Source: Breviolum minutum Mf 1.05b.01
Taxonomy: Eukaryota > Sar > Dinophyceae > Suessiales > Symbiodiniaceae
Reading direction: 5' to 3'
DNA: 64,000 bases
NCBI GenBank assembly: GCA_000507305.1
Contig: DF241124.1
Location: 1-64,000, forward strand
This document shows positions 14,076-25,037 of the stretch, piece after piece. The notes beneath the pieces are model-generated. The model had not been told where the DNA came from, did not search any database, and saw only the letters and a program-made list of their open reading frames with translations. Each line of letters opens with the position of its first letter. The stretch's first letter is position 1. The translations under genes were made by a program, and so were the position numbers.

Positions 14076-15053
14076 AGACCAGCCATTTGCCCTGAAGGTC
14101 GGTATCGAACTGTGCGTTTGGTCGCCTCCAAAAATGACCCCGACGCCACCTTGCAGTTGCGAGTGGATGGTACTGAGCCGCTAGGCTCATCCTAAGAAGT
14201 AGCAGTGTCACCTAGAGTACCTCTATACCAGATGAACCAAACAACACCTTGCAGTTTACCACTAATCTATGGGACCAACACAGTTCCTAGTGGATCCTGG
14301 TGATGCATCGGCTGAGGTGGGAACCTTTAGAGTCTGGCATTCGAACCAGGTGGGGATGTTTTTCTTGTCAAGTGAAGGTTTTGGATGTTACCATATTATT
14401 GATTTACACATGAACAACTGCTTCTACAAAATCTACTTTACAATATTATATACATGTATTATATTGCATTTGCAGTTTTCCTTTCCCAATTTCCCCCTCA
14501 CAAATCCTGAGACACATGAGATGATATTTCGGGTCCATGATAGTCATAAATCAGCAAACAGGTAAGTTGTGACGATTTCTGGATGACAGGTACATTGAAG
14601 TTCCAAGCCATTCGTGGTTGCAAGTGGAGATTAAGGTTACAAGCTCGTTTGGGGAGTCAAACACCTTGGTGTGGGCTCCCGGTGAATGCGACCCACCATG
14701 GTTTGCCATGGTTTGATCTTCTTAGGTTTCTTTTCCCTTTCTCTAAAGCAAAGTTGAAAATAACAATGTTGCAGGTGGAACTGTTATGTTTTTTTGGGGA
14801 TTGATCCCTTTTAATATAATGGAACCCTTAGGAAAGTGTCGCTGACAAATACTGTAACTGCGAGACTGACATTGGTTTTTCAAGGTTCAAGGTCATGAGG
14901 AACCGACGAACCTCCGTGTGAGGTCTACGAAGTCTTGGTGTCCCGGGAGCTTCTATGCCATGTGCTTTGTCGTACCTGCTATGGGCCAGATGAGACACAT
15001 TGCCTTTCGTGTCGTGCTCCCTATGTGTTGAACAATGGCACATGCCATCAAAC
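14076..15053 (+). CDS. Cysteine-rich (furin-like) membrane protein, 5' exons
   Basis: Consecutive exons join in phase. One covers about 14076-14192 (RYRTVRLVASKNDPDATLQL; exact ends uncertain). Then come 14284-14349, 14476-14561, 14590-14681 and 14900 to about 15050. The intron 14350-14475 is GT-AG, and 14682-14899 is GT-AG followed by G. Between 14561 and 14590 lies a putative 28-base intron. The encoded segments look like beta-strand extracellular modules (EMIFRVHDSHK, WLQVEIKVTSSFG). They are followed by a cysteine-rich block CRTCYGPDETHCLSC then LNNGTC, with the spacing C-x2-C-x7-C-x2-C-x8-C. That spacing is typical of furin-like or growth-factor-receptor cysteine-rich repeats. A surface or lumenal location is inferred. 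The ligand and the role are unknown. Confidence 0.5.
14562..14589 (+). other. Putative 28-base intron
   Basis: The donor is GTAAGT and the acceptor ends ACAG before G. Removing exactly these 28 bases joins two frames that are each protein-like (...HKSANR and YIEVPSHSW...). Leaving them in gives an immediate TAA stop. The boundaries share the direct repeat ACAGGTA. Such a short intron is rare, so an assembly deletion within a longer intron is an alternative. Confidence 0.45.
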
Positions 15054-15275
15054 AGCTGCTTGGCTATTGGTAGGTTAAGCTGATTGGTTTCCCTTGTGTC
15101 ACGCGGGGGATAAACTCAGGCTTTTTGCACATATATTGACGCTGATGTAGTAAAGTAGTGGTCTCACATTGCGTAAATGCGTACTAGACTATTATAGCAT
15201 GTTCGAATGCATGGGCATTCTACATCTTATACCTCATGGTTGCCTGAAATGGCCGTAGTTGTAACAAAACAACAG

Positions 15276-15350
15276 GCCCAACTGAGTGACCATTTGATTT
15301 GCACTGAGGGCTGTCCGCCAACAAAGTACTACGATTGGAGACTCGGCGTT
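15276..15350 (+). CDS. Cysteine-rich exon, continuation of the furin-like region
   Basis: After an AG acceptor before G, the frame reads AQLSDHLICTEGCPPTKYYDW, shown here as two parts: AQLSDHLIC and TEGCPPTKYYDW. The C-x3-C-P-x-x-x-Y-Y pattern is what follows the core of furin-like cysteine-rich modules, so this probably continues the preceding gene. The donor is uncertain. Between here and 17114 the frame at 15486-15692 and a hydrophobic reading near 15500-15600 are open but not assignable. Confidence 0.35.
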
Positions 15351-16989
15351 GGATATATCATGATATGCAATACTCGAATATACTCGAGGTGTATAAGAAG
15401 GTTCGAGAGGAACATCGGAACATATCAGAGAGAGAGAGAAGAATCCGAAAAAAAAACAAAAAAGATGTATGAGTTATTAGTATGAATGTTACACCAACAC
15501 ACTCCTGGAGGTATTGGTGTTTGCACCTTGGGGTTGCTTATTAGGAACCCTTTTGCTTATCATCGCAACCAGGATTTCATACATCTTCATACCCTCAAGG
15601 AGCTAGGATTCGCATGGATTCAAAGAGAAACTCTGATATTCTATGGTATCCTCAAGACCTTTTCATGGTTGCATGTACTGCATTACATCCTATGATAATA
15701 TGCTATGTTTTGGTATGTGATACACTTGCAGTTAAACCACATTTTCCATGTGATTTTCAACAGATGTCAAAGACCTGGACCTGTGGTGATCCCTTTGTTA
15801 GTCGACATAACTTACGGCCCTTCAGCTTGACAATGACTTGGGCTTCAGGAAGACGTATCAATGCCAGCCATGTCACCAGAGTTGCGCGCAATGTGAAGGT
15901 TGGGGGTCAAATAAAAGAGGAAAAGCCTTGTAGGTTTCCAATCAAAATAAATTTCTGGAAACATGGATATGCCAGGTAGATATTTTTTTTGGATTATAAC
16001 TATTGTTTCACCTCATATATCAGATATCAAAATATGTAAAATACAGTAAGAACACACATGAATAGAAAACAAATAATCTATGTACATGATTATTCATATC
16101 ACATTGAAAGCTTGGTTTCACCCAAAATAACATGTTCCAATTTTTTTCGAACAAACAATTCCAGCCAATCCAACTTGGATTTGAAGGGTTGGATGGGATT
16201 CTGTGTCAACTTGTGGACTGACAGGGCCTTTAGCTTCAGCTTGCACCCAATGTCCGGCACTCTTTTTGCTGTCGCCACCCATTGGTGAAGAGGAGCCAAT
16301 CAAATCCTAGGGCCATGAGGTAACAACAGAAATCAACATATGTCATTTATAGCAAGCATGACATTCATTTCAATCATTTATCATCTAATTTTTCTCAATC
16401 TTCACAACACTTTTCACAGATTTTTATAGATCAATTAAAATTGGAGTTTGGGCCCCTTTCTTTTCAAACGATGTCTAACATGAGAGCTCCACCTTGAGTT
16501 TTGACACGTTTCAGCCCAATCCAACCCAGGACGCTCTCAGCGCACCGTGTGTGCTACGCTGCTCTTCGGGCCGTTTCGCACATCCAAAGAGCCGGAGGTG
16601 TCGGAAACCTCCCACTGCACCAGTCTCTTGGTGTGCAACATGATGTGATTTAGTTGCTGGATTCTGCTTAGATATGCTTTTAGATGGGTTGGTCGCAATT
16701 TCAAGATGAATTGAGACCAGAATTGCCAAAAGTATCCAAAAGTTTAGAGAAGGTGTTGATGATGTAGCTGGATGTTTGGATGAATTTCTGCTTGAACATG
16801 GATTGATGGCATGTTTGTTCGTACATCCTTTCATATCTATGCACACCATGCTTGTACTGTGTTCAGTGATTGTTAGCTTGTCAGTTGATTCAAGTACTTG
16901 CACGGATGCATTATCATTGGGTATCTTTGGTTCAGTTGAAAAAATGGCTTTAAAACGAATTTGAATTTAATGTCTCTATCCCAAACACT

Positions 16990-17076
16990 CCATGTATGAT
17001 CTATTTACCGACATCTGGATAGTTTAGCGGGTAAATGTAGGTAAATATACCATACATTGAGCATCGGGGTATTCTG
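16990..17076. repeat. Hairpin element family B, copy 1
   Basis: The left arm CCATGTATGATCTATTTACC and the right arm GTAGGTAAATATACCATACA are inverted copies around a short loop. This is the same design as the elements at 20008 and 33908. It lies between exons of the Cys-rich membrane protein gene and is probably intronic. Confidence 0.6.
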
Positions 17077-17113
17077 TTGCAACACATTTAGTTTAAAAAA
17101 CAGATGTCCGTAG

Positions 17114-17338
17114 GTGAAGAGTTTTTACATGCAATTTCGCTTCCGGAGCACTTTCGAGGCGGGCCCGGTATGGTTACATGTGGTGCCCCTCTCAGCATCA
17201 AATGTGTGTGTGTGTGTAAAGACGAAGCCCAAAGATGATGAGTACTGTACCTTGAGTTTCGATTTCCAAGATCCTGAAACAGGCTTCCATCATGATTTCA
17301 ATACCAAGATGGTCACTTCGGCATCATTTCCTTGCCAT
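17114..17338 (+). CDS. Candidate exon of the Cys-rich membrane protein gene
   Basis: The frame reads WLHVVPLSASNVCVCVKTK then EYCTLSFDFQDPETGFHHDF. Its alternating hydrophobic pattern fits beta-rich modules like those encoded upstream. The ends are not defined; a donor within the last part is likely. Assignment to the same gene is by position and style only. Confidence 0.3.
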
Positions 17339-17825
17339 ATATTATTGCAGTCAATTTCTCTACGTAATTTTTGTCTGTAACCATCTTCCTATGTGCCCCA
17401 GGTGGAAGGAAAAAAACAAATCATCCAAAACAATTCCACTTGAGACACCCCATACATCCTCGGTGCCCGGGGGTCGATATGTGACCACGTTCCTGTCGAC
17501 AGGACTTTGCCTCTGATGCCATGATCCAAGTACCTCGGTTGTAAGGGTCTGGCAGAACGAGTTTTGGGATGGATTTCCATGGTGGGTAACCTGACGATGG
17601 TGATGTTTCTTTTTTTTTGTGTGTGATGTGTATTTTTTGGTCGAAAGGTAGCCACATGGTATCAAATTCAAACAGGATTATTACATAAGATAATACCATG
17701 TTATAATAAGAATGATATATATAATGAACAGATATCATTTTTGAAATAGAATAACTCCATGTATCTCCATAATTATAGGGGTTTCATCATCCATGTTTAT
17801 TTCCACCATTTGTTGCCATCTCAAG

Positions 17826-18685
17826 GAGTCAGTGTTGAACACCACGGCCTTTGTTTTGGGCTTGGCGTTATCGGATGTTCGTGCCTACCGACTCGAAGCT
17901 GTGAAGGACGCCCCAGTGGAATCCTATCATTTGCTAGGCTATAAATATCATGTCAATTGCCAAGTATTGCTTGTCATTCAATTGTTTTTGATCCACATTT
18001 TTGTCTCAACTTACTTTCTCGATGTCTAGGAGTTCAATGGCATCATGCTGGAAGACAACCAACAGCCACAGATCACCGTTGAAGTTGTGTCGCCATTTCT
18101 CCTGAAGGACAGGTTTCATCTCCTGATTTCCCTTTGGCCATTTAAAATTTGAGTTTTAAAAACCATTTGGAGCTGACCTAACGAACCAGGTCTATTAGCC
18201 TTAGTTGCCCCATTTCTCAAGAATCCACATCCTTTTTTTTCCTTAAGTGTTTCCATCCGTTTTATCCAGGTTCATCCCCTTCCAAAGAGACACCCTCCCA
18301 GGAACTAACATATCCCTTACAAAGCCACTTTTGAATCGATGAATTTCCTTTTCCAATGGTAGGCTATGTGATCTGTTCCTGGAAAACAATGCCTTTTTCG
18401 TTTTCCAGACAAGTTCCATACATGTCACTTTGGAGATTCCTGCCAAACCTGGCAAACCTGAAGGATGAAGCAGATAGCATTTTGGTGGATTTATGGTTTG
18501 GGGCTTTTGAAGTCCCAGTAGATGATATTCGAAGTTTCACTTGGGATGAAATGCATCCACCTTTACCACCATTGCCATTAGATCCTTTCTTTCCTACTTG
18601 GGTTTGGGGATTGATTTCCTCAGCTTCATCGGCAGTGGTGATGCTTATACCACTTTATTGCTGTCTTTTGGAAGCAGAAAATCAT
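17826..18685 (+). CDS. Transmembrane region exons of the Cys-rich membrane protein gene
   Basis: Exon 17826 to about 17935 reads LNTTAFVLGLALSDVRAYRL after an AG acceptor before G. Exon 18030-18112 encodes GIMLEDNQQPQITVEVVSPF and ends at a GT donor. It joins in phase across 18113-18418 to the exon starting at 18419 (VPYMSLWRFLPNLANL). That exon continues through an acidic segment and a proline run (PPLPPLPLDPFFP) into a helix, ISSASSAVVMLIPLYCCLL, which is a good transmembrane segment. The reading then meets a family A hairpin element at 18687, so the gene is either interrupted there or the element lies in an unrecognised intron. The general architecture (beta modules, Cys-rich block, single helix) suggests a type I membrane protein. 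The function is unknown. Confidence 0.42.
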
Positions 18686-18686
18686 C

Positions 18687-18800
18687 CTGTTGATGGGTCA
18701 GAAATCCCAAACAACCACCTGGGATGTGTACAAAACCCTGTAAATAATGGGATGAACTACCAACCTCAAGTGGTTAGCCAGATTTCTGAACCATCAACAG
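18687..18800. repeat. Hairpin element family A, complete copy
   Basis: A 114-base inverted repeat begins CTGTTGATGGGTCAGAAATC and ends GATTTCTGAACCATCAACAG. The flanks read CATC on the left and CATT on the right, so CAT may be the target duplication. It lies directly after codons for a transmembrane helix, keeping an open frame only by chance. Confidence 0.7.
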
Positions 18801-21800
18801 CATTACACTTTGGATTTTTTTTTTGGGTTGCTTCTCAAACAATATTACAGGAGACGGAACAAAAGAAATCATATTTTTTTTCTGGGACTTCATTATTTCG
18901 GCAACCTCAATGTTCTGCAGGTTACTTCCGGAGATTGTCAAATACCCGACGCAAGTACCGTCCACCTGCTGGTGTGGATCCCAGTTTTATGGAGAAAGTG
19001 GTGGCCCAGTCGGATGTTCGTGTGGTACGACGTTTCGTGGCAAGGGAGGCTGGTGCACAATTGCTGAGAGATGCAGATTGAGATCATCGCAGGTTCCCAT
19101 CAAGCATCACGTTTACTCTCAGCCTTCGTGGTCTTGGACACTGTTGATATCTCAAGTGGAGAACCACATCCGGTAAAAAGAGATGCTCCAAATATTGCAG
19201 ATCGTGGACTTCAAGATGTTTTCTGCCGTGGTTCCCCAAAAGCGTCGGAGATTTCTTCCTTTTTTATCTACAACTTGGGCTACTTGGAAACTTGAAGAAC
19301 GGATGACATGGCCGCGGGGTGCTCGTGGATTCCCCATGTTGAGAGATGAAGAAGTCGAAGGTGCCAGACATACGCAAAAGGTGAGACTTTTTCGATGATT
19401 TAAGCAGCAAGTTGCAGAAAAAGATACGCAGCAGTTCGGAACGGACGAAAAGTTGGCAATTTTTTTGCCAGTTCTGTCTTGAAAGATGGGTTGAGATTTA
19501 GATGCGATATATCAGATTGGTTCCAGAAAATCGGCCGCAGGCAACATTCAGGGGTATCTAAGTGCTTTAAGAGCCCACTTTTGATGCAAAGAAGTGCCCG
19601 GGGGTTTGCTGAGGAACACGGATTTATCGTTGCCCGCATTGAGTCTTTGCAGCAATGTTGAAGGGGAGGTATTCGACGTGAAAGGAGATGAACAACTATA
19701 AATCTACATATAACATATAAAAAACATCATGTTTTGTGATGGCTTTGGAGGTGTGCAGTAGAAGTTGTGGTCTTTACTTTTAGTCTGATAAAAGACTTAC
19801 ATGGCGTCAATTTAAGCAATGTCATGATGCCGATTTTCCCCAGCATCCACGTAGTCAAATATCTGAAAGGCCCTTCCTCTCCAGGATCCATTTAAGGTCA
19901 GGGCGCTGTCGCATAGTCTTGTAGATGCAAGGAGAAGAACATCCATTTTCTTCGGGCATATTGGCAACTCGAGAGTCACATTTAGGATGCTTCGAGTAAA
20001 TACAGATAACCCATAGAATCCATGTATGGTATATTTACCTACATTTACCATAAAAAATCAACCAAATGTAGGTACATATACCATACATGGAATTTATGGG
20101 TAATAGAATGTAATGGACACATCCGGAAGTTTGCTGGTAATGATGTATCTGGCCCCAATGGATTGACCGTTCCAACGGCCCCAGGAAAGTGAAACCGGAC
20201 TCCTTCATTTCCGATTTCACTTGTGGCTGCCTCGGAATGTTGGATCGGCGGTTTTCGACCTGAAATCAACGGAAGCAACTATGTAAACATGACATCATGT
20301 GAGACTGATGGAAAATTTAACTTAGTGCAGGGTAAAAGGCAACAGGTCCTGGATAATTGCATCTCAAGCTCTCCATTTCCCAAGCTACATGCACTCAAAA
20401 TGTACGAAATCTAAAAAAAGTCTATTAATTTTTCAGTTTGCCCTGTTATACATAAGGGGGGTTTGCCAAAACCCTGTGATCATCTATTTTCAATGAAGGG
20501 AACTCGTTATTTCCATCCGGACATCCACGGACGTCGTCAGGTGCAGCTGAAGGCTATTTCTTTTAGCGCTGGGAAGTCGTCCTCCAATGGAGTGATCGAG
20601 ATCCTGCGAGTTTGCTGTGTTTTTTCATGGATTTGTTGGATTGATGTGAAACCTATTATGTAAAGGTTTTGGAACATACCTTTCGAAACAGATGATTCAA
20701 CATGGGGTAGCTGTTTTTTTTGATGAGATGGAGTTTTGTTTTAATGGAATTAGTGACAACGGAAATTCAATGTGGACGTTGTTCTTCGTCCACATTGTCA
20801 TAGGACTTGGTACTGAACTATTTGGCCAACTTTCTTGGTGATACATTGATATTGATGGCTGATGATACGACTACAAGTGTGTAGGAATTATATCGTATTC
20901 TTGGATTCATTTATTCGGCCATTTCGTGGACGTGAGTCCAATCTCACTGCGTGGCCTGTTCCGGAAGACTCCTATCATTTGCGAATGACTCCATGACCAT
21001 TCACCAGCCAGAGCCTGAAAAATTCTTGCAAATAATGAACGGATCTCTTCCAAGAATATGTCATTTTATTTGGGAAGAAAATCCTACAAAAAGGGACCCT
21101 TATTTCTGATCATGCTTCTGATTGATCAGCGGAACGGGTGACGCAACGCCGAGTTAATTGGGCCAAAGTTGCCGTTACCCTAGAAAGGTGGGTTTTGTCT
21201 GTCCTGGTTTGTCGTTGGGGGTAAGGTGAACAATGTTTTTTTTTGAAAAAGCAGGGGAAATAACTGAAATAACCATACTGTGCTTTCAGGATTTCTTGGC
21301 CTTTTGTTGTTGTCATTGTTGTGGCATGGGGTTCTAGCTGCTGCTGGCTTCATGAATCACTTGATGATTCCTGGATTCGTTTGCCTCTTGGCTTTTACAT
21401 TTGTAAATAGCTAGATCTCCGACTCAACAAAATCACTCATGTGTTTCCCAAGAGTGATTCACCAAGAAATCAACATACACCGTGAAGGTTTCCTTGACCA
21501 AAGTTGTCAAGAAATGCCCCAAGGTTGGGCAACACCCTGCACCTGTCAGGGATAGATACACTGCTGAGACCGCCTGGAATTTGGCTTCCGGGATACCTAA
21601 CCGGTAGATATTAGGCATGATTTACAGTGTATATTAGTTGCATGCGGACCATCTCAACAAAATAATAACGTGTACAGTGTACAGTATATACTATACTTTT
21701 TAAGATTTTTAAGGTTTTGTTGCTTGCAGTGAATCTTTGGACTTAATTTCTGTTTTTTGTTGTTGTTTGTGTAGGGCACGGGGACAGCGGTCATTGGTGC

Positions 21801-22039
21801 TTTGTCCAGCAAGGGGAGGATCCACTAGCCATAGATGTGTTCTTCTTCATTCTGATTATTTCGTTCTTTTGCCGTAGGGCCTACGGGCTGTGACAAGCGA
21901 GGGTCGTTATACTTTAAGATCTCTCTGTATTATGTCAATGGCGAACTTTACGAAGAAAGATCACATTTTTCCCCAAACAGTGTGGTAACACTTGGGGTTC
22001 TTACGGTAATGGTAAAAGGCCGGGGTGGCTAGATCGAGG
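18801..22039. other. No firm gene; 3' exons of the preceding gene possible
   Basis: Protein-like frames on the + strand occur near 18920-19070 (GVDPSFMEKVVAQSDVRVV in one frame, a Cys-rich reading in another), 19183-19395, 19479-19658 and 20490-20660. Several frames are open at once and no motif decides between them. The remainder has nothing I recognise except the family B hairpin at 20008. Confidence 0.3.
20008..20102. repeat. Hairpin element family B, copy 2
   Basis: The left arm AACCCATAGAATCCATGTAT continues GGTATATTTACCTACATTTA. The right arm reads AAATGTAGGTACATATACCA then TACATGGAATTTATGGGT. The arms are near-perfect inverted copies around a loop of about 15 bases. The total is about 95 bases with no coding capacity, so it is MITE-like. 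Confidence 0.75.
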
Positions 22040-22540
22040 TGGCGGACGGGTTGTGCACAGATTTCATCGCTATTTTCGTGGTTTCGTGCTTGCATGTTCG
22101 TTTCGTCTGTGAATTTTCGTAGTTTTCGGGTGTCTGCGACCGGCGTGAACGGGTTTTGTCTGTAAATTTTCATAGTTTCCGGCTTTTCAACTTCTTCGAT
22201 GTTCATTTTTCGTGGTAATTCTCGTACTTTTCGTGTGTCTGCGGTGCTCTTGAAAGGGTCTAAAACGGGTTTCGTTTGTAAATTTTCGTACTTTTTCGGC
22301 TCTTCAACTTCTTCCATGTTCATTTTTCGTGGTAATTCTCGTACTTTTCGTTGTTCTCCAATGCTCTTGACCGGTGTTTTTACAATAAAACTCGGGCTTT
22401 TTTGACGTTTTTGGCGCTGCAACATCCGGCTCAAGAACTGAAGTCGATGTTTCCTGGTAATTTTCGTAATTTTCGGTGTTCTGCAACATCCGGCGCAAGA
22501 ACTGATGTTCATTTTTCGTTGTAATTTTCGTACTTTTCGG
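22040..22540. repeat. Degenerate tandem repeat, about 117-base period
   Basis: The block GTTCATTTTTCGTGGTAATT recurs at 22201 and 22318, and more diverged versions occur near 22096 and 22508. 117 is a multiple of three, so the minus strand stays open across it (21961-22512; repeated motif KVRELPRKMN). I treat the open frame as a by-product of the repeat length rather than a gene. Confidence 0.6.
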
Positions 22541-23458
22541 TGTGCTCATATATAGAGTGCTCCCACAGGTCACACATAGAGTGCTCACATATAGAGTGCT
22601 CCCATATAGAGTGCTCACATACACTGGTCACACATAGAGTGCTCACATAGAGTGGTCACATATAGAGTGCTCATATAGAGTGCTCACATATAGAGTGAGC
22701 ATAGAGTGGTCACACATAGAGTGCTCACATAGAGTGGCTCCCATAGAGTGCTCACATAGAGTGGTCACACATAGAGCGCTCACATATAGAGTGCTCCCAC
22801 ATAGAGTGTTCACATAGAGTGGTCACACATAGAGTGCTCACATATAGAGTGCTCCCACATAGAGTGGTCACATAGAGTGGTCACACATAGAGTGCTCACA
22901 TAGAGTGCTCACATAGAGTGGTCACATAGAGTGGTCACACATACAGTGCTCACATATAGAGTGCTCNNNNNNNNNNNNNNNNNNNNNNNNNNNNNNNNNN
23001 NNNNNNNNNNNNNNNNNNNNNNNNNNNNNNNNNNNNNNNNNNNNNNNNNNNNNNNNNNNNNNNNNNNNNNNNNNNNNNNNNNNNNNNNNNNNNNNNNNNN
23101 NNNNNNNNNNNNNNNNNNNNNNNNNNNNNNNNNNNNNNNNNNNNNNNNNNNNNNNNNNNNNNNNNNNNNNNNNNNNNNNNNNNNNNNNNNNNNNNNNNNN
23201 NNNNNNNNNNNNNNNNNNNNNNNNNNNNNNNNCTCACATAGAGTGTTCACACATAGAGTGGTCACACATACAGTGCTCACATATAGAGTGGACACATAGA
23301 GTTGTCTCACATAGAGTGGTCACACATAGAGTGCTCACATATAGAGTGCTCCCATATAGAGTGTTCACATAGAGTGGTCACACATAGAGTGCTCATATAT
23401 AGAGTGAGCATAGAGTGGTCACATATAGAGTGCTCATATAGAGTGGTCACACATACAT
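22541..23458. repeat. Satellite of 13-15 base units around ATAGAGTG
   Basis: Units such as CTCACATATAGAGTG, GTCACACATAGAGTG and CTCACATAGAGTG alternate irregularly for about 900 bases. Unit lengths vary between 13 and 15, so no single frame persists. An assembly gap of Ns at 22967-23232 lies inside it, and the true array length is unknown. Confidence 0.9.
22967..23232. other. Assembly gap (266 Ns)
   Basis: A run of Ns inside the ATAGAGTG satellite. Satellite sequence continues on both sides, so the gap most likely hides more of the same array. Confidence 0.99.
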
Positions 23459-25007
23459 TGCATTTTGTTTTTATTTTCACACTGTTTGGGGTCTCTTGCC
23501 GGGATAATTTGTTACTGCTTTTTGATTCCTATCAAGATGAGAGGAATTCATTTTATAATGTTATATACAATTTTTCTACTAAACAGTATCTCAGATTTCT
23601 TATCTATGTTTCGGCCTTACGTACCATACCACCAAGTTGGTGCGGCATCATTTGGCATCACCACGTGGTCCGGCTCCAAATGCGGAAGGTCCATGCCGAA
23701 ACGAACGGTTGGAAAAACGCCGGGGGAACCGTTTGCCCCGGCGTGATTTCTTTTGGTTGGCAAGTTGGGTTTGAAGTTTTGGAGACATGGAGAGCGACAT
23801 GTTTTGGAAACATTTTCTTGTATAAAAAAACATTTGTTGAACTTATTGGTTTGCTTCAAGCCGCTTTTGCTTGTCATCCAGTTTGCCTGGCAGCGCATGT
23901 TTGCGTTTTAGACTCAGTGAGCAATGGCTGAGTGAAGGTGCATTTAAAAAAGAAAGTGGACGTCCACGGTAACAACGGTAACAATTGCAGAACCTGAGCT
24001 TATTCAAACCTGAGCAACATGCAGTGGCACGGGCAGTTGTGATCAAGATTTTGTCCCTTCGTCCCTCACAGCACAGCACTTCCGAATTAGACTGCATTTT
24101 AGCTTCATTTTCTTCACATTTGCTGCTGTATTTTGGATGTTCACAGAAGGGCTCAACGGCTCAACCGTGGGATTCCCGCTTCGAGTTGATTTGTCCGAGA
24201 TGTCGGACAGATTTGGGTTTGGAGGGTTGAGTTTTTAGGCCAATCTTGCCATTTTTTGGGGTAAATCAGACGAAATGCGGGTTGGAAACAGGTTGGAATG
24301 TATTGAACTGTATCCCGTTATACTGCCAGTTGTTTGTTTTTCAAAATTTTTCAAATTTTTCCATAAATTTGCTGCCCGGCCCCAACCCTGAAGAATGATA
24401 TCATCCTATAGTCTACCATGAGTTCCTGAGTTCAATATGAGAACCCATGTCTCTCGTGTGCAAGGAGCTTGAAACCAAATTCGAGGCTGCTGCAAACCTG
24501 ATTGCCAAAGGCACACCTACCAAGGGTTCAGCAAGCACTGATGACTCTTGGACGAAGTTCCCCCCGATGTCCAATTGACCTTCATGAGATTGACACGAAA
24601 AAGAGAACTGGCCCAGTACAGAGTTCCAACTTTTGCGGAAGGTTTTTGAACTGAAGATTTCTTGCACAGAACTCACAGACAGATATGCATCTTCTCAATA
24701 GGGTGTGTCATAGATTTCGCTGGCAAGCCTCCTTTCGTGCGAAGCCAAGGACAAGTTGAAGTTGTACGGCCTGTACAAGCAGGCTGACTTGTGTGATCTT
24801 GTGTGACATGTTGTACAGTACCTTTGTGAACCCACAGCAGCATTTTACCTGAGATTTTGCTATTGCAAGTTTGCAAGCAACAATTTATCTCAAAGATTTG
24901 CATTTTCAACACTCCTGAAGAGATTGAACCAATTGAATCAAAACCCGCATGTTTGTGGTCCAAGCTGAATTGTCCGGTTCTATTGTTATAGCTTGGCATA
25001 CGGACAG
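23459..25007. other. No firm gene; one less AT-rich exon-like stretch
   Basis: The frame around 23605-23745 (YVPYHQVGAASFGITTWSG then MPKRTVGKTPGEPFAPA) is less AT-rich than its surroundings and looks like a possible exon. The same DNA is also open on the minus strand. Nothing else is supported here. Confidence 0.3.
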
Positions 25008-25025
25008 CCGTGCTGCGTGGCTAAG
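25008..25025 (+). other. Possible relic of the dinoflagellate spliced leader
   Basis: CCGTGCTGCGTGGCTAAG lies 12 bases before the likely start ATG of the TMEM43-like gene. It resembles the conserved dinoflagellate spliced leader, whose 3' part is GTAGCCATTTTGGCTCAAG. CCGT, GC, TGGCT and AAG match in order with small gaps. Relic leaders mark genes that re-entered the genome from processed mRNA. The match is imperfect and could be chance. Confidence 0.3.
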
Positions 25026-25037
25026 GAGCTGTGTGGT

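Noticed and set aside
18356-19081. 241-codon open frame as a single continuous protein
   Set aside because: It starts upstream of a splice acceptor (18418), runs through a family A hairpin element (18687-18800), and the part after the hairpin is open in several frames. Only 18419 to about 18685 is supported.
21961-22512. Minus-strand open frame of 183 codons with repeated KVRELPRKMN
   Set aside because: It is created by the 117-base tandem repeat, whose period is a multiple of three. It has no domain, no start context and no splice partners.
22909-23931. Long open frames running through the N gap and the satellite
   Set aside because: Ns cannot stop a frame, and the satellite lacks stops in some readings. 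Not genes, and the repeats are not a CRISPR array, because unit lengths vary and there are no unique spacers.
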